The notes beneath the pieces are model-generated. The model ran no database searches, was not told the origin of the DNA, and saw only the letters and a program-made list of their open reading frames with translations. Of a stretch of 64,000 nt of DNA, positions 11,344 through 23,600 are shown piece after piece. Made by a program: the position numbers and the translations under genes. Source of the stretch: Rhododendron vialii (taxonomy: Eukaryota > Streptophyta > Magnoliopsida > Ericales > Ericaceae); NCBI RefSeq assembly GCF_030253575.1, contig NC_080561.1, forward strand, positions 5,757,001-5,821,000. The letters are read 5' to 3'. The first letter of the stretch is position 1. Every line of letters starts with the position of its first letter.

Positions 11344-12990
11344 ATTGAAATTTCACATACTCTGCATGTAATCTTCTTGATTTGACTGATCCAACACTTT
11401 TAACAAGTCCTGCAATTGGCAATATCGCTCTTCCCAGTGCCGACTATGCATTTTCTTTGGATATTCCAATGGAGGGATGGCAGGAGAAATGGGATGATGA
11501 TTAGAATTTGGTAAGGGAGAAACTGAAGGCTTTCCAGATGAGAAGCTCATCAAAGAAGCTCTTGTGATAGGTGCAACTTCTGGAACACAAACCTCAGGTT
11601 CCTTTCTATGGGATTTTGTTTCCGTTATCTCATCGTGGCCACCAAGTTTTCTTTCTCCTTGTGGAACGTTGATAATTTCTGTTATCACATCGTGGCCACC
11701 AAGTTTTCTATCTCCTTGTGGAACGTCGGTAATATTGCTAGTGTTGTCGGAAGTGCTGCTTTTAGCTAGTTCCATGTCCGGTCTTCTACGAACGTACACA
11801 AGATGCCCATTCGCAGCATTAGTTGGAGACTGGAGGTGCAGTGGGCTCACGAGATACTCAGGCGCAGGTCTTTTGGTACCACAAGCCTTAGAATCCTCAA
11901 TTATAGGTCCACTCTCCGTATGAAATAAAGATTTTTCCATAGATTTGGGTCCTGTAATTCTAACTTCATTCTGCAGATCTCTCAGAGGGGTCTTCTTTGC
12001 AGTCGCAGGCAATGTGGGTTGATTATCTTGATTGGCCAAGCGAGTTTCACAATAAGGCAGCCCATATCCGCTAAACTTAGAATCAGTCATCTGTTGAACC
12101 ATCTGAAGTAACTCAATCTGTTGCAACAAAATCTAAGCTGAGGAAATGCACCTTCAAAAGATAGTGGCAACACAAGAATACTCATGAAGCTATAAAACAG
12201 TCTTATGTTTATTACCCGCAAAGATAATGCATTGTGACAGGAGAAATACCACTTCACAAAACCCTCTTCCGACATAGGTCAAAAATCACACTATACTGTA
12301 TATATTTTCCTTGGTATTATGAATGTAAGTTATGAACTTTCCAAACCACTAAGTGTAAGCACAAAATTAACGACTCGTACATGAATATTAATATGTCTGA
12401 AAACCTATGCAAAACTTCAAGCAGATAACTCAACATCAAATTCATCAATTCATCCTAAATGTACATGAGGTCCCGAACATTATGAGGTCTACGACTAGAC
12501 TACTTGATACATTTGCATAATTTTTCCCCTAGGCCATCCGCTTTTCTCACCGTGTCACTCCTAATCCATGTAACGACTTCCATTTGAAACCATGCTCATC
12601 CATTCCCGCAAGTACAGTGACTACTTTTCGTTGCACAACAGCAAACACGGTAATACTGTCATTCTTCCTGGTCATGTTCTCTTCGTTATCAAACTATGAG
12701 TAAATGAAACCGAGGGGAAACAAACTCATGTTGAATAGCACTAGAATTGCGAGAAAAGGGCAATGCAATCGCCATCAGAACTTTTTTTCTTTTCTTAGTT
12801 ATTAAACTTGGAATAAATTCTGCGGGCAAACAAAATTATTGAGCTTTCTTTTTTATGGCGCAGAATATTGAGCTTATACACTCCAATTTATTATACCTCA
12901 AACGAATGAAAGTACTCAAAGTAGTATGAAAAACTATGATCTGAACATTCACCTTCATATGCTCTCATCCACGACGCAAACCATTTTGAG
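10893..12990 (-). CDS. Plant protein of unknown function, LRSLSSVELS region (5' end unresolved)
   Basis: Three exons are firm: 11361-12117, 11137-11220 and 10893-10990, all with GT-AG junctions and continuous frame (312 residues to the TGA at 10893-10895). The C-terminal part reads HWEERYCQLQDLLKVLDQSN, then YMQMLRSLSSVELSRRAIEL, then EKRSIQLSLEEAKEIQRV. The charged, regularly spaced layout suggests a helical or coiled-coil region, and I remember similar unannotated proteins in other plants. The middle is low-complexity and contains a 19-residue tandem duplication. Two candidate upstream exons fit by phase: 12216-12265 (FVKWYFSCHNALSLR) and 12953-12990 (SKWFASWMRAYE). An ATG at 13738-13740 followed by a GT donor could be the first exon, but its phase does not join directly, so an exon is missing or mis-drawn. 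No function can be assigned. Confidence 0.7.
11294..11340. repeat. (GA)n microsatellite in an intron
   Basis: About 23 GA units between the two penultimate exons of the unknown plant gene. Confidence 0.95.
11625..11738 (-). repeat. 57-bp tandem duplication within the coding exon
   Basis: Two 57-bp copies encode repeats with VPQGDRKLGGHDVITE and VPQGERKLGGHDEITE. The unit is a whole number of codons, so the frame is kept. Confidence 0.85.
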
Positions 12991-13019
12991 CTGCAGAAAT
13001 TCAAGGAGTCGCTTTAGAT

Positions 13020-13330
13020 AACTATGTTGGGTTTGTAACGCCTCATTCAGTCAATTTACAATTTGCCGAGGGATATTATGGTAATTGATGAGGTAAACCC
13101 TAGATTATAAATAATTTCTATATGCAGCCAATGGAAACTGATGGAATCGATTATATAGTGGAAAAGCCGTGGATGTACTTAAAAATACAGTTGGGGAATC
13201 ACGTAAAAATTTATGTCTTGTGTTCTTTGTTTGTTTTCTTGATTATTCTTCACGCATTGTGTGGTTGTTGGTTTGGCCAATTTCTCAACAACCTAATCCC
13301 AACTCAACACAATATCTCAACAAGGTCAAG
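13020..13330. repeat. Dispersed repeat, copy A
   Basis: About 250 bp resembles 36060-36330 in the same orientation, sharing 'aaaccctag.ttataaat', 'atgtgcagcc'-like and 'ttgttggtttggccaatttctc' stretches. Probably a fragment of one old transposon family. No terminal structure was identified. Confidence 0.5.
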
Positions 13331-15783
13331 CTGAGTTCTTTAACACCTAATCAAGCCCAATTACTCAAATTTAAACAAAAAAATTGCACAATTCAATGCT
13401 CAATCCGTACAATAAAACGCTCAGGCAATCAAATTACACATGACTCTATGTACATTGACACAGAAACCTAGATGATCGTACCAACTTCACAAATTAGAAC
13501 AATTAAATCCTCAACGGATCGCGCCGCAACCCGAAACAAAACACGGGGGAGAGAGAGTTGACAAAGAAACGAGCGGAATTTCATGAGATTCGACATATTG
13601 ATAGGAGGTGCTATTGATTTTACACGCAAACATAAATATTTTAACATGTGCGAATGAATGATTATGTACAGTTGACAAACGAAAAGAATCAATTTCTTCT
13701 TTAATCGAAAGAGCGGGGTAAGAGGATTACCTGAGAACATTGAAGCCGGAGAGAGAGAGAGAGAGAGAGAGGTGGGGTTTCAAAAGGAGGGTTGGCTCTC
13801 AAAACGAAACCCAAGCTTTAGGGCCTGTTTGGAACACGTAGAAAAGGAGAGGGAGGTAAGGAGTAATTAATGACACACTGCCGAAACGGAACACCAGTAC
13901 ACAACCTCATAGGCAAGCAAGTACAGACTGTACAGTAGATGGATTGATAGTTACAACCTAATTGGCAAGTACAATTTTTTTTTTTTTTTTTTACTTCGGA
14001 ATACTGCAAGTACAGTGCTTCAACCATGGATCATGAGAACATCTCAAGGAGTTGTAAATAAGTGTTTGCAGTACTCAATCATGATCGTCCAAAATAATTT
14101 TGGACGGTTAAGATGTTAATAAATTTTTTTTGGAGAAGAGTTAATTGTGACCGGTCACAATTGAAAACGAATCTCAGCTATTAATTGCCCGAATAGACGG
14201 CTGAGAATGGTTGGTGGTGGTGCCGTAAACAAATTATTTACAACACCTCCGTAAATAAGACAGTCTCATTGATCATAAGATAAAATATTGTGCATTTTGT
14301 TATCAAAAAAGTCTACTTGCACAACTTTAAAATCACTCCAAATATAATTGTGTTCGGAGTTGTTCATGTAGACTCATGTGCATCGAACGGCTATAGATTG
14401 TTGCACTTGTATTCATAGTTGTATTTTAAAGTTATTTGGGTAGCTTTGCTCGTTTGTTAGGTGTGTATACCTCCTCATTCCAATTTATATGGATGTTGGA
14501 ATCCAATAAAACTAGCCGTACCGACGTCGTGCAGAGTCTACTAAAATTATTTAAAAAATAATGAACGGTTTGGATTATTCGTGTGGGACCAAAAAATGGG
14601 CTCGACACACCAAAAATAGGCCTTGCACACTGTTTTGTACATTTCGGTACCTACAATTCCGGTACCAATAGTCGTACTCGATGAAATTGTAGAAACCAGA
14701 TGAATATAACAACATTATCAAAATCCGTCAAGCCAGTGGCGGAGCTATTGTGGCCCTACCCAGAATTTATTTTCTCAAGTATTAGTTCGCATGCGTTTTG
14801 TAGATACTTATAATTTAAAAAAAAAAAACTGTAAGATTTCAACTATAATAAAAAAAAGTAAGAATAATCTTCATTTTGAGTGAAGGTGATTGATACTGTG
14901 CGATAATTGTAGTCATGATAACAACAATACTCAAATTATTGTTTCAATTTACCAAAATCATTCCATAAAAACTCGAGTAACTGGATTTAATCTTGAAAAA
15001 TTATCGTACCAAAATTTGTTTTTAAAATTCCAGCCCCCCTTCTACTTCGATTCCTAGCGGCTTGAACAAAGCAGTTAATTTAATACTATCTTGATGTATG
15101 GCCGAGCAAAATAAAAAATATCTTGATGTATGCATTACAATAATACTAGCTCCTTCCAATCGAGTGAAAAAAAATACTTCCACTTACTTTATTCTATTAC
15201 TTTTTTTCTTTTTCCACAAATTCCAAGCACAACCAATGTAAAGGGAGAAGTTTTTGAGTACAAATAGGGTATAAGTCCACGTGGTATCCAAGCGTGCATC
15301 TAAGTCGTCCAAAGTACGACCAAACATATTTTGAACGGCCAGAATTTGAGAGAGAGAGAGAGAAAGAAGAGAGAGGCTGATCAGCTGAGGGGGAGAGAAA
15401 GTATTCGGATCTGAACCGTTTAAAACACGTTTGGACGGCTCGTATGAGCGCTTGGTAACGCCACTTGCTCGAACATAACACCACATGGATTCACCGCACA
15501 AAGTCCACTACACGTGTGTGGGGCCCACTCCGGGTCCTACAAAAATATAAAAAAATGTCCATATATTTTAAATTTTTTTTTTATGAAACTCTGTAAAAAA
15601 ATCAACTCTAATGAATATTAATAAATATTATTATTTTTTGATTCGTAGAGTAATTATGCGATGGCCATAGACTTTTTTGGATGGATAATGATCGAATTTT
15701 TGTTCTTTCGAATTTTTGTTTGATGCTAAAAATTGAGTAATCTCAATTTTGAAAGAAAAGCCCACGCTCTCCAGCACCACTTA
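13331..15783. other. Intergenic, repeat-rich
   Basis: Contains a (GA)n tract at 13749-13771 just upstream of a possible start of the unknown minus-strand gene, A- and T-runs, and MITE-like fragments at about 14090-14260 and 14500-14760. Nothing coding is supported apart from the possible first exon at 13731-13740. Confidence 0.5.
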
Positions 15784-15887
15784 TAACCGTTAAACAGACC
15801 GACACAAACTTTCCGCCTTTCTTTCGATCCAACGGCCAGCCCGAAATAAATTTCACATCCGACGGTCACTGCTCGCTAGCCGTTACT
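15784..15887 (+). promoter_or_regulatory. Cluster of MSA (mitosis-specific activator) motifs
   Basis: TCCAACGGCCA at 15828-15838 matches the plant MSA consensus YCYAACGGYYA exactly. Two further AACGG cores lie in reverse orientation at 15784-15794 and 15877-15887. MSA elements are bound by three-repeat MYB factors and drive G2/M expression of B-type cyclins, which agrees with the cyclin gene 0.5 kb downstream. Confidence 0.75.
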
Positions 15888-16177
15888 TTCAGACTTCTTA
15901 GTTCTGCTGACACTTTCCTAATTGCCTCACCTCTTATTACTTGGTAATTTACTTCCCTATTTAGTACTACTTCGGAGTCTCACACAGTACCCGATATCCA
16001 GAGAGAGAAGAATGTTTTCAAGATCAATGCTTCAAATACTTTCTGGGTTTCTTCATAGTTGTCTCCCTTCCTGGGGCACGGCAGCTTGAGCCTCAATCTG
16101 TTTCATCAGAAGTGATAGAGAGGTCTTTTCTTTGTTCTTAATTTTCTGGTGAATTCCTTAAATCTTTGGATGATCTT

Positions 16178-16178
<1 letters not shown>

Positions 16179-16221
<43 letters not shown>
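16179..16221. repeat. (CT)n microsatellite in the cyclin leader
   Basis: About 20 CT units between the MSA-bearing promoter and the cyclin ATG, in the 5' leader or a leader intron. Confidence 0.95.
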
Positions 16222-16225
<4 letters not shown>

Positions 16226-16343
16226 GACATGAAAGGGGTATGTGATGGTGTTCTTTTGGCCGGTTGAATGATGTTCTTGGTTGAATAAAGCTTTCTAGAA
16301 TTGGGTTTTGTTTCTTGCAGATTAGTCTTGAAGGAACTGAAAC

Positions 16344-19300
16344 ATGGATGGATCGGACGAAAACAAAAACCCTGTTGTTACTAAACAATTAAACTCTCAA
16401 GGTAAGATATACATATACGGATATACCCGTCTCGCTCTCGATTTTGATCAAGTATTTCCGATCTCCCGTTAAAAGAACAACTGATTTAACTTGGTAATTT
16501 TGATTGAGTACGGAATGTTCTAACTTCGTAATTTTTCTTGTTCTTTCTTCTTGAATTTGGAAGGTGGGTTGAGAATGGGCGGCGTCAGGTTTCCACAGCA
16601 TAAGATTAACAACAACCGAAGGGCTCTGAGCAACATAAACCAGAATATTTTGGGAGCTAAGAACTGCCCTTATGTGGTCAACAAAAGAGGATTCTCAGAG
16701 TAATTTCCACACTCTTGCTCTGTATTGATCCAATGCCAAAAACTTTTGCAACAGCTTTTTGTTCTTATGGTTAGTATCTCGTTTGGTTTATAACGTGTTG
16801 AGGAAAGATCCACAGCAGGGTTTTCAATCGTTAGTATCGCGAAACGGAGTACTACATGATGTCTAATATCGGAAAGTATTGGCCGTAAAGTAGGTAAATA
16901 ACGATATCGGAGGTTCAAAATCCCGTTGCTTAACGGCTGATATGATACGTAATGGTCTTTCTTTAAAACCCTGATCCACATGCTCTTTGGATTGTGAGAA
17001 AGGAGAGAAAAGAAAGGGTTGTGGTTTCTGACCAAATGTCACCTTTGGACTTTGGTCTCCAAAAGTGATGAGATTTGTCAGAAACAAAATGGACAAAAAA
17101 AAGTTTTCATGAGTTCTTACCATTTGTCATCTGTTTTAGCTATCCAAATAAGTGAAAGGGTTTTCCTTTCTTCTCTTTTCTCGCCTTTTCTCACCATCCA
17201 AAGGTCAAGGCCTCAAGGGTGAGAACAATGCTGCTTTGTTATGGAGTATACGGATAGACCAATTTCAAGGTCGGACATAACCTTTTGTTTCTCTTCCCCT
17301 TCCATTCATATTGAGGTAAATGTTATTTTGTTATTTGATGATTCCTTTAGGAAGGTTTCTGGACAATTGAGGAGCAACCAGCAGTCCTTTTTCCCTAAAG
17401 TATGTCCTTCACAGTTCTCACATCAAAAACTTTCTTACTTCTGTTTATTTATCATAACCCATGCAAACGGGATAAAAATGGTCCACTTGAACAGAATTTA
17501 AACTCAATGTAGGAGGAAAATGAGGAACCAAAACCGACAACATTGAATCCCAAGGGGACCGGAGATTGTGCCGCTACTGGTATGGAGGAGTGTGAGTTAG
17601 CTAGCGATGAACTGATCCCAATGTTCGTGAAGCACACAGAAGCCATGATGGATGAAATTGATCAGCTGGTATGTCCATCCGACCATTCAAGTTTTGCCTT
17701 TTTATATGGGTTTTTTTGGTATACATGTGTGCGACCTGAATAAGGTCCGAAAGCTGCAGGTGGAGGTCGAAATGGAAGACGTTGAGGAGGACCATGTTCT
17801 GGATATCGACAGCAGTGATGTAAAGGATCCGCTTGCAGTTGTTGAGTATATTGAAAGCATTCATGCTCACTACAGAGGAACTGAGGTGAAGTTAACAATA
17901 ATCATCAGAATGTTCTTGCTTTTGGGAGGAACTCAAACCCATGTATCAGCGTAAACTGTTAAGACACACTATATTGCTACTGAAGTCTGAAAACCAGGCC
18001 TTCCAATCTAGCCTGTCAAGACCATGAAACTTAACACCCCTCCGTGTGTTTCTGCCTCAGTAACATATACTTGTTTTCTGTTTTACAAAATACTGGAAAC
18101 CTCACCCCATGCATGCCACTGAGTGCACCGCAGTTTTTTGATAGGACATCTAACCTTAATTTTTGTTTTTTACTACGCAGTCCATGGGTTTAGACTCCCG
18201 GTACAATATGCTATCTGCACAAGTTAGGCCTGTCCTCTTTGATCTAGGCCACAAGCTCTTACACCTCATTTTGTTACTGGCATCTTTTGAACCATTCAGT
18301 CAACAGATGGAGAATTACTCTCACTGTCAGAATATATATCTTTTGAAGGGGAAGAACTGCATAATATATGAGAATCAAATTTTGATCTGCTAAATTAGGT
18401 CTTTACATAAATACAGAGTCAATTGCCTGGATTAGTTGATGAATTAAACATATTCTACCAACTACTCCACCAGTTAGTATTGGATAATTTGACATCCACC
18501 AGTTAGAAGCGATTAATATGATTGTTCACATGCAGGATTCTGGTCGTGTCTCACCAAATTATATGATGCGTCAGTTTGATATAAACGAGAAGATGAGGGC
18601 CATCCTTATTCATTGGCTTATTGAGGTATGTATTTCAAGCTTAGTTTATTATCTACTGAGCACAATTATGGCCGGTATTTAGCACATCACATGTAAAGTA
18701 AATCAATCCATTATGAGTTCTACATAACATACTGACTATATTTGCTCTGCAGCATCCTTTTATGAGTTCTACATAACATACTGACTATATATGCTCTGTC
18801 GAATCCTTTTACCTATTCATATTTCTCTTTTGAATGGATTGCTAACTACGTTTATTGAATTATAACAGGTGCATTACAAGTTTAAACTCATGGAGGAGAC
18901 GTTGTTCCTCACTGTCAACCTTATCGACAGGTTTTTAGAGTGCGAAACTGTGGTCCGAAAGAAGCTTCAGTTAGTTGGAGTGACAGCCTTGTTGTTAGCA
19001 TGCAAGTATGAGGAGATATCTGTTCCTCTTGTGGATGACCTAATTTTCATATCAGATCAGAGTTATACAAGGAAGGAGATTCTGCAGATGGTATCTTGTC
19101 TCAGATGGCTATTTTCTTTCTAACTTTGAGACAGTTAAGAATCTAAAGAGTTTCATTTCTATGTCTGTGCCTATAGGAGAAGGAAATGGTGAATGCACTG
19201 CAATTCAACATGTCTGTTCCAACACCTTACGTATTTATGAGGAGATTTCTCAAGGCTGCTCAAGCCGATAACAAGGTTAGTTCTAGGACTCCTACGAACT

Positions 19301-19823
19301 ATTTACCAACTTAGGTGGAAGAAGAAAACCCATGTGCGAGATAAATCCTAATGATTCTTTTTACATGCTTCTAATGAAATGGATTCAGCTTGAGGCTCTG
19401 TCTTTCTTCATCATTGAGCTAGCCCTGGTTGAGTATGAGATGCTCAAGTTTCCACCCTCTATGCTGGCGGCAGCCGCCATTTTCACTGCTCAGTGTAGTC
19501 TTCACAGGTCTAAGCAGTGGACTAAAGCCACTGAGTGGCACACCACCTACACAGAAGACCAGCTTATGTGAGTTTTTTTTTAATTTCTTTCATTCTCCTA
19601 ATTTCCTGCTAGTTTGTCCACAAAATATGCAGATTAATAAAAGCCTCCCAGGGGGATAAGGTGGTACTTTTATTGTGTTTACAGGGACTGCTCAAGATTG
19701 ATGGTTACTTACCATCAGAAAGCTGGAACACTGAATGGTGTATACAAGAAGTATAGTTCGCGCAAGTTTGGGTGCGTGACAAACTTTGAACCGGCTCAAT
19801 TCCTCTTGAATCTTTCGGTGTAA
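16344..19823 (+). CDS. CYCB2: B2-type mitotic cyclin
   Basis: Ten exons join in frame with GT-AG sites: 16344-16401, 16564-16699, 17351-17399, 17513-17668, 17760-17885, 18536-18625, 18869-19090, 19177-19275, 19389-19567 and 19685-19823 (417 residues, normal for the family). The destruction box [10 protein letters not shown] is at residues 38-47. The N-cyclin box runs from [11 protein letters not shown] through VHYKF, NLIDRFL and LLACKYEEI, and the C-cyclin box through [12 protein letters not shown] and KYSSRKFG. The HxKF signature in VHYKFKLM points to the B2 subgroup. Such cyclins activate CDK at G2/M and are removed by the APC. The first box has His where nearly all mitotic cyclins have Asp (MRAIL-x-D-W). 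Upstream MSA motifs support mitotic expression. Confidence 0.95.
18712..18809. repeat. 49-bp tandem duplication in a cyclin intron
   Basis: Two close copies beginning tatgagttctacataacata, between exons 6 and 7. Confidence 0.85.
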
Positions 19824-20020
19824 AGCCTCAAAATCTGAAGGTAGATTTACTGAATGACTACGCAGGCAACTGAGCAACTCAAGTTGCCGCCAGCAAATGA
19901 AGCTTTGAGTCTTGTATCCCTACAATCTTGGTGGGTTGCTTTGGTGTCAGAGTCTATCCCTACAAACTTGTTGTGACAAGAAAGGATTCGTCTTGTTTGT
20001 TTGTTTGTTTGTTTTTTACA

Positions 20021-20143
20021 AGGTTCTTGTGTCTTGTTTAATTATGTACTAGTAATATATAAGGTTCTTGCGTCTTGTTTAGTTATGTACTAGTAGTATA
20101 TAAGGTTCTTGCGTCTTGTTTAGTTATGTATTAGTAGTATATA
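20021..20143. repeat. 41-bp unit repeated three times downstream of the cyclin
   Basis: Three copies of a 41-bp unit beginning aggttcttg(c/t)gtcttgttta, starting about 200 bp after the cyclin stop and so possibly in its 3' UTR. Confidence 0.9.
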
Positions 20144-20609
20144 AATGCCATCTTACTTGTCACGGAGTGGCAACTCGCCCGCTAATTCCTAGTCATATTC
20201 AAAGTTTTCTGAAGCGAAAGTGCAACGCAAGACGCTTGACCTCTTATGAGGCGAGGCATTGAGGTGCAGCCTTTGGAGTTTTACCCTTTACAAATAAAAA
20301 TGGAATTAATTATATAAATACCATAAAACAAGGGGATTGTGTTTGCGCTATACAAAGGCGCTTAGATCTAATCGTTAAAAGCATTCTGAGTCATCTCGCA
20401 AATAGGCGGAAAGCCCTAACAACTTGTGCGGTTCTCTGCTAAAAAATCAACACCCAGGCGTCTTCATCTAATTAAAACAACCTTTTGGGACGCTATATTA
20501 TTGTTGCTTCACTCCAATAACATCACATGACAAGAATGTGTCATAAACGAAAATTAATTTCAGTAGCTAATTAGCACTTGGGTTTTGTCCACTCCATAGA
20601 AGCTATCAT
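20144..20609. other. Intergenic between convergent genes
   Basis: Separates the cyclin gene (plus) from the histidine-phosphatase gene (minus). Nothing specific is seen. Confidence 0.5.
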
Positions 20610-23600
20610 TTATATGACTGCCCTAAGTTCTCCAGTTAGAAGGGCATACTTCCGGTGTTGTGAGAGAACAGATGGGACTTTAACTTCCTCTATTCTTGAT
20701 GCCAATTCACAATTGGGTCCATCATGCTCTTTAGCTGCATGGAGTATTGTCTGCAAGATTTGAAGGGGATCACCATGACTGACAACCAAGATTGTGCAGC
20801 TGCAACACAGAAGCATTCTTAGCGAATATCAGACTTTATTGATGACTGTTGGCAAAACATTGAAATTTGAGAGTAACTAGTGATTTAGTAAAACTTAAGA
20901 AGGATGTGGGTGGGTAATAATGTAGGTCAGTGAAAATAGTATAATTACATGCCTGATATCTTTAACATCTGGACCCATCATGCCTAACTTTAGGTGTAGA
21001 AATAGATGCACACTTTCTTACACTAGAAGTCCAGACCTAGAATCGAAAACAAAATAAAGAGAAGATTTTTTCACCCTTGAAACGCTGACTCAATGGTTAT
21101 CAAAGCCTTCGTGAGTCTAGAAACAACATCCGAAACACTTTCTCCACCTTCTGGCTTCACAAACGGATATTTCTCATCAAGAGCCCATATCACTGAATAC
21201 TGTACATGGAAGAGCACAACATCAGTATACAAAACCCAAATGGATACCCAATTCTTGGTTTAATAATCCACTCATTACTCAATTGATACTGTTAAGTGCT
21301 ATAGCATAAGACAATCACCAGCCTCTTCCACTTCAAACAAAATCTACCTTAGTTCCTTAAACGGATTACATACCATATCATGAGATGAAAGTTCCAATGA
21401 AGGACCAAAGAAACGCTCACGGAGATCTTCTACGACCTATCCAGCAAATTTTTTACGTCAGCTGAAGAGAAAATTTGAAACGATATCTCAACCACATTTT
21501 TGAAACCTAAATCCATACTATGTGTGGGGATCTACAACCAAGTTTATCCCATTATTCATGGCAGAAAGTTTCAGAGAGAGCAGGCAACCACGAGGGTGGT
21601 AAATGTCTACAGTAAACAAAGCTACACAGTATACATGCTTAGTGTTGGGTATCAAATTCTAAGCAAAATGGGAGCAGAACTTAATTTATTTAGGGACATT
21701 CCCTCTGTGGAAGAACAAAGAGTGACCTGGTGAAATAAATACTCAGAACAAAACCTTTGTCCTAGTTTACCTGGAGTTTGGTTACATTGATCCAATTCCT
21801 AGTTCATGAGTCAAAATTTAATGCAGACATCTAAGGTAACCACAAGGCCCACAGAAAAATTAAGAACATGATACTGTAGATGCACAGGAGTATATATCAG
21901 GTCCAAAAGAGCCCTGACGCGCATAGAATCTAATCTAGTTTATAGTGCTGACATTACTCAGACATAAGATATACCATTCGCGCACTGATTTAGGACAATA
22001 ATTTTAACATCACCCTCGAAAGAGTGACAAAAGTCTGTCCTCCTTTAAGCATCCTCAAGGGAATGAATCTGTCAAGATTGGATAACATGCCTTACACTGA
22101 GGGCCATCAAATGGTATATCCAAGACAGATGCAACGACTTTAGCAGTGTGACTTGTTCTTGAGAAGGGGGAGTAGCAAATTCGCACATTTTCGATCAGTA
22201 TTTTCTTTTCCATCAGCTCCTGCACATATTTATTTCTCCTCTAAAAACAACTTATATATACAGGCATAAGCATCTGTAAAAGAAAGGAACCGAGGGAAAG
22301 ACCATTAGTATGCACACGTACATATCTTTAGGCCCATTAAAAGATAGCAACACTATGGAAATGATTATCAAAATCTGGAATTTATGCAGGTCTTTCTAAC
22401 TGCAAGCATTAGAATTAGCTTGCGAAAGCTGCTTTGGACCAGCACAACCCAGGTATTTCGGAGGAATATCCTTGCCAATTGGATATTTGACAGAGGCATA
22501 CCTCTTTGTTTCCATAAGACAGGTATTTCACAGGCATACCTCTTTGTTTCCATAAGACAGACCTTTATTGGAATCTACCTTTTGAAATAATTCTCCTGCC
22601 AATTGTGCTTGATTTACACCTTCAGGAGCTAAACTGTATTCCTCAAGTGTGCCATTTTCCTGTTAAAATACCAATTGCTATTAACAAATTGACGGCTGCA
22701 GTAATCATAGAAACTTGAGATCCTGTAGATTGCAGAACCATTTGAATATATAAACCACAGATAAACTCGTAGGATAAGAGCAAGACAATTATTCAACACA
22801 AATATTTCACAATAATAAATAGAAATTTCGTTATGTACAGCAAAGTTGAAGATTTATCCAATTGAGAGCAGTCATCCCATATATCATTGGTGAGTTACTC
22901 ATTACATTCCTCAAATTGTCATTGTACCCCAAGTAGATAATTGCAACTTTTACCCAAATATTCCATTCCTCTCCTTTCCAACACAAGATTGTCAAATCAA
23001 GAATCGAATTGACCCTTTTCCAAATCGTGAATCGAATCAAATCGCGAATCGTAATGATTCAGTCCAAATTCCAAAAATACATTAGAAAATATCTATGCAT
23101 CTACATAATAAAGATGCATTTAAAATTAAAAGTTTTAAGCTTAAATCAATATTGAAGTTTGTTCTCCATTATTGATCGATGATCACGTGGTCTAATAGGA
23201 AAGACACGTGACATAGTGGTAAATAAATACTACAGTAAACGGATGTGAATATAGATGGTAAAGATTAATGATAGAAAGGAAAGCTTAGCCTTAACACAAT
23301 AACAGTTTGTCACCCAACAGGTACGAAACTAGCTTATATAGCAACATTGCCAACATATGTGGATCCGTCCAAGGTTTTGAGCCCTTTCCTGGTCTGTGAT
23401 TCAGAGGATACAAAAGTTTTAAGATTTGTGAGATTACGCAAAAATGGTTTCATATTAGTCGAATGCAACAATTATGATAAACCTTGATTCACCTAAAGAT
23501 TCGTATCATTTTTTGCAAAAATCGTGAATCAAATCGTGAATTTTGCAATTCGGACAACTATGCTCCAACGGTCTAACGCACATCTTACTCAAACAAGACA

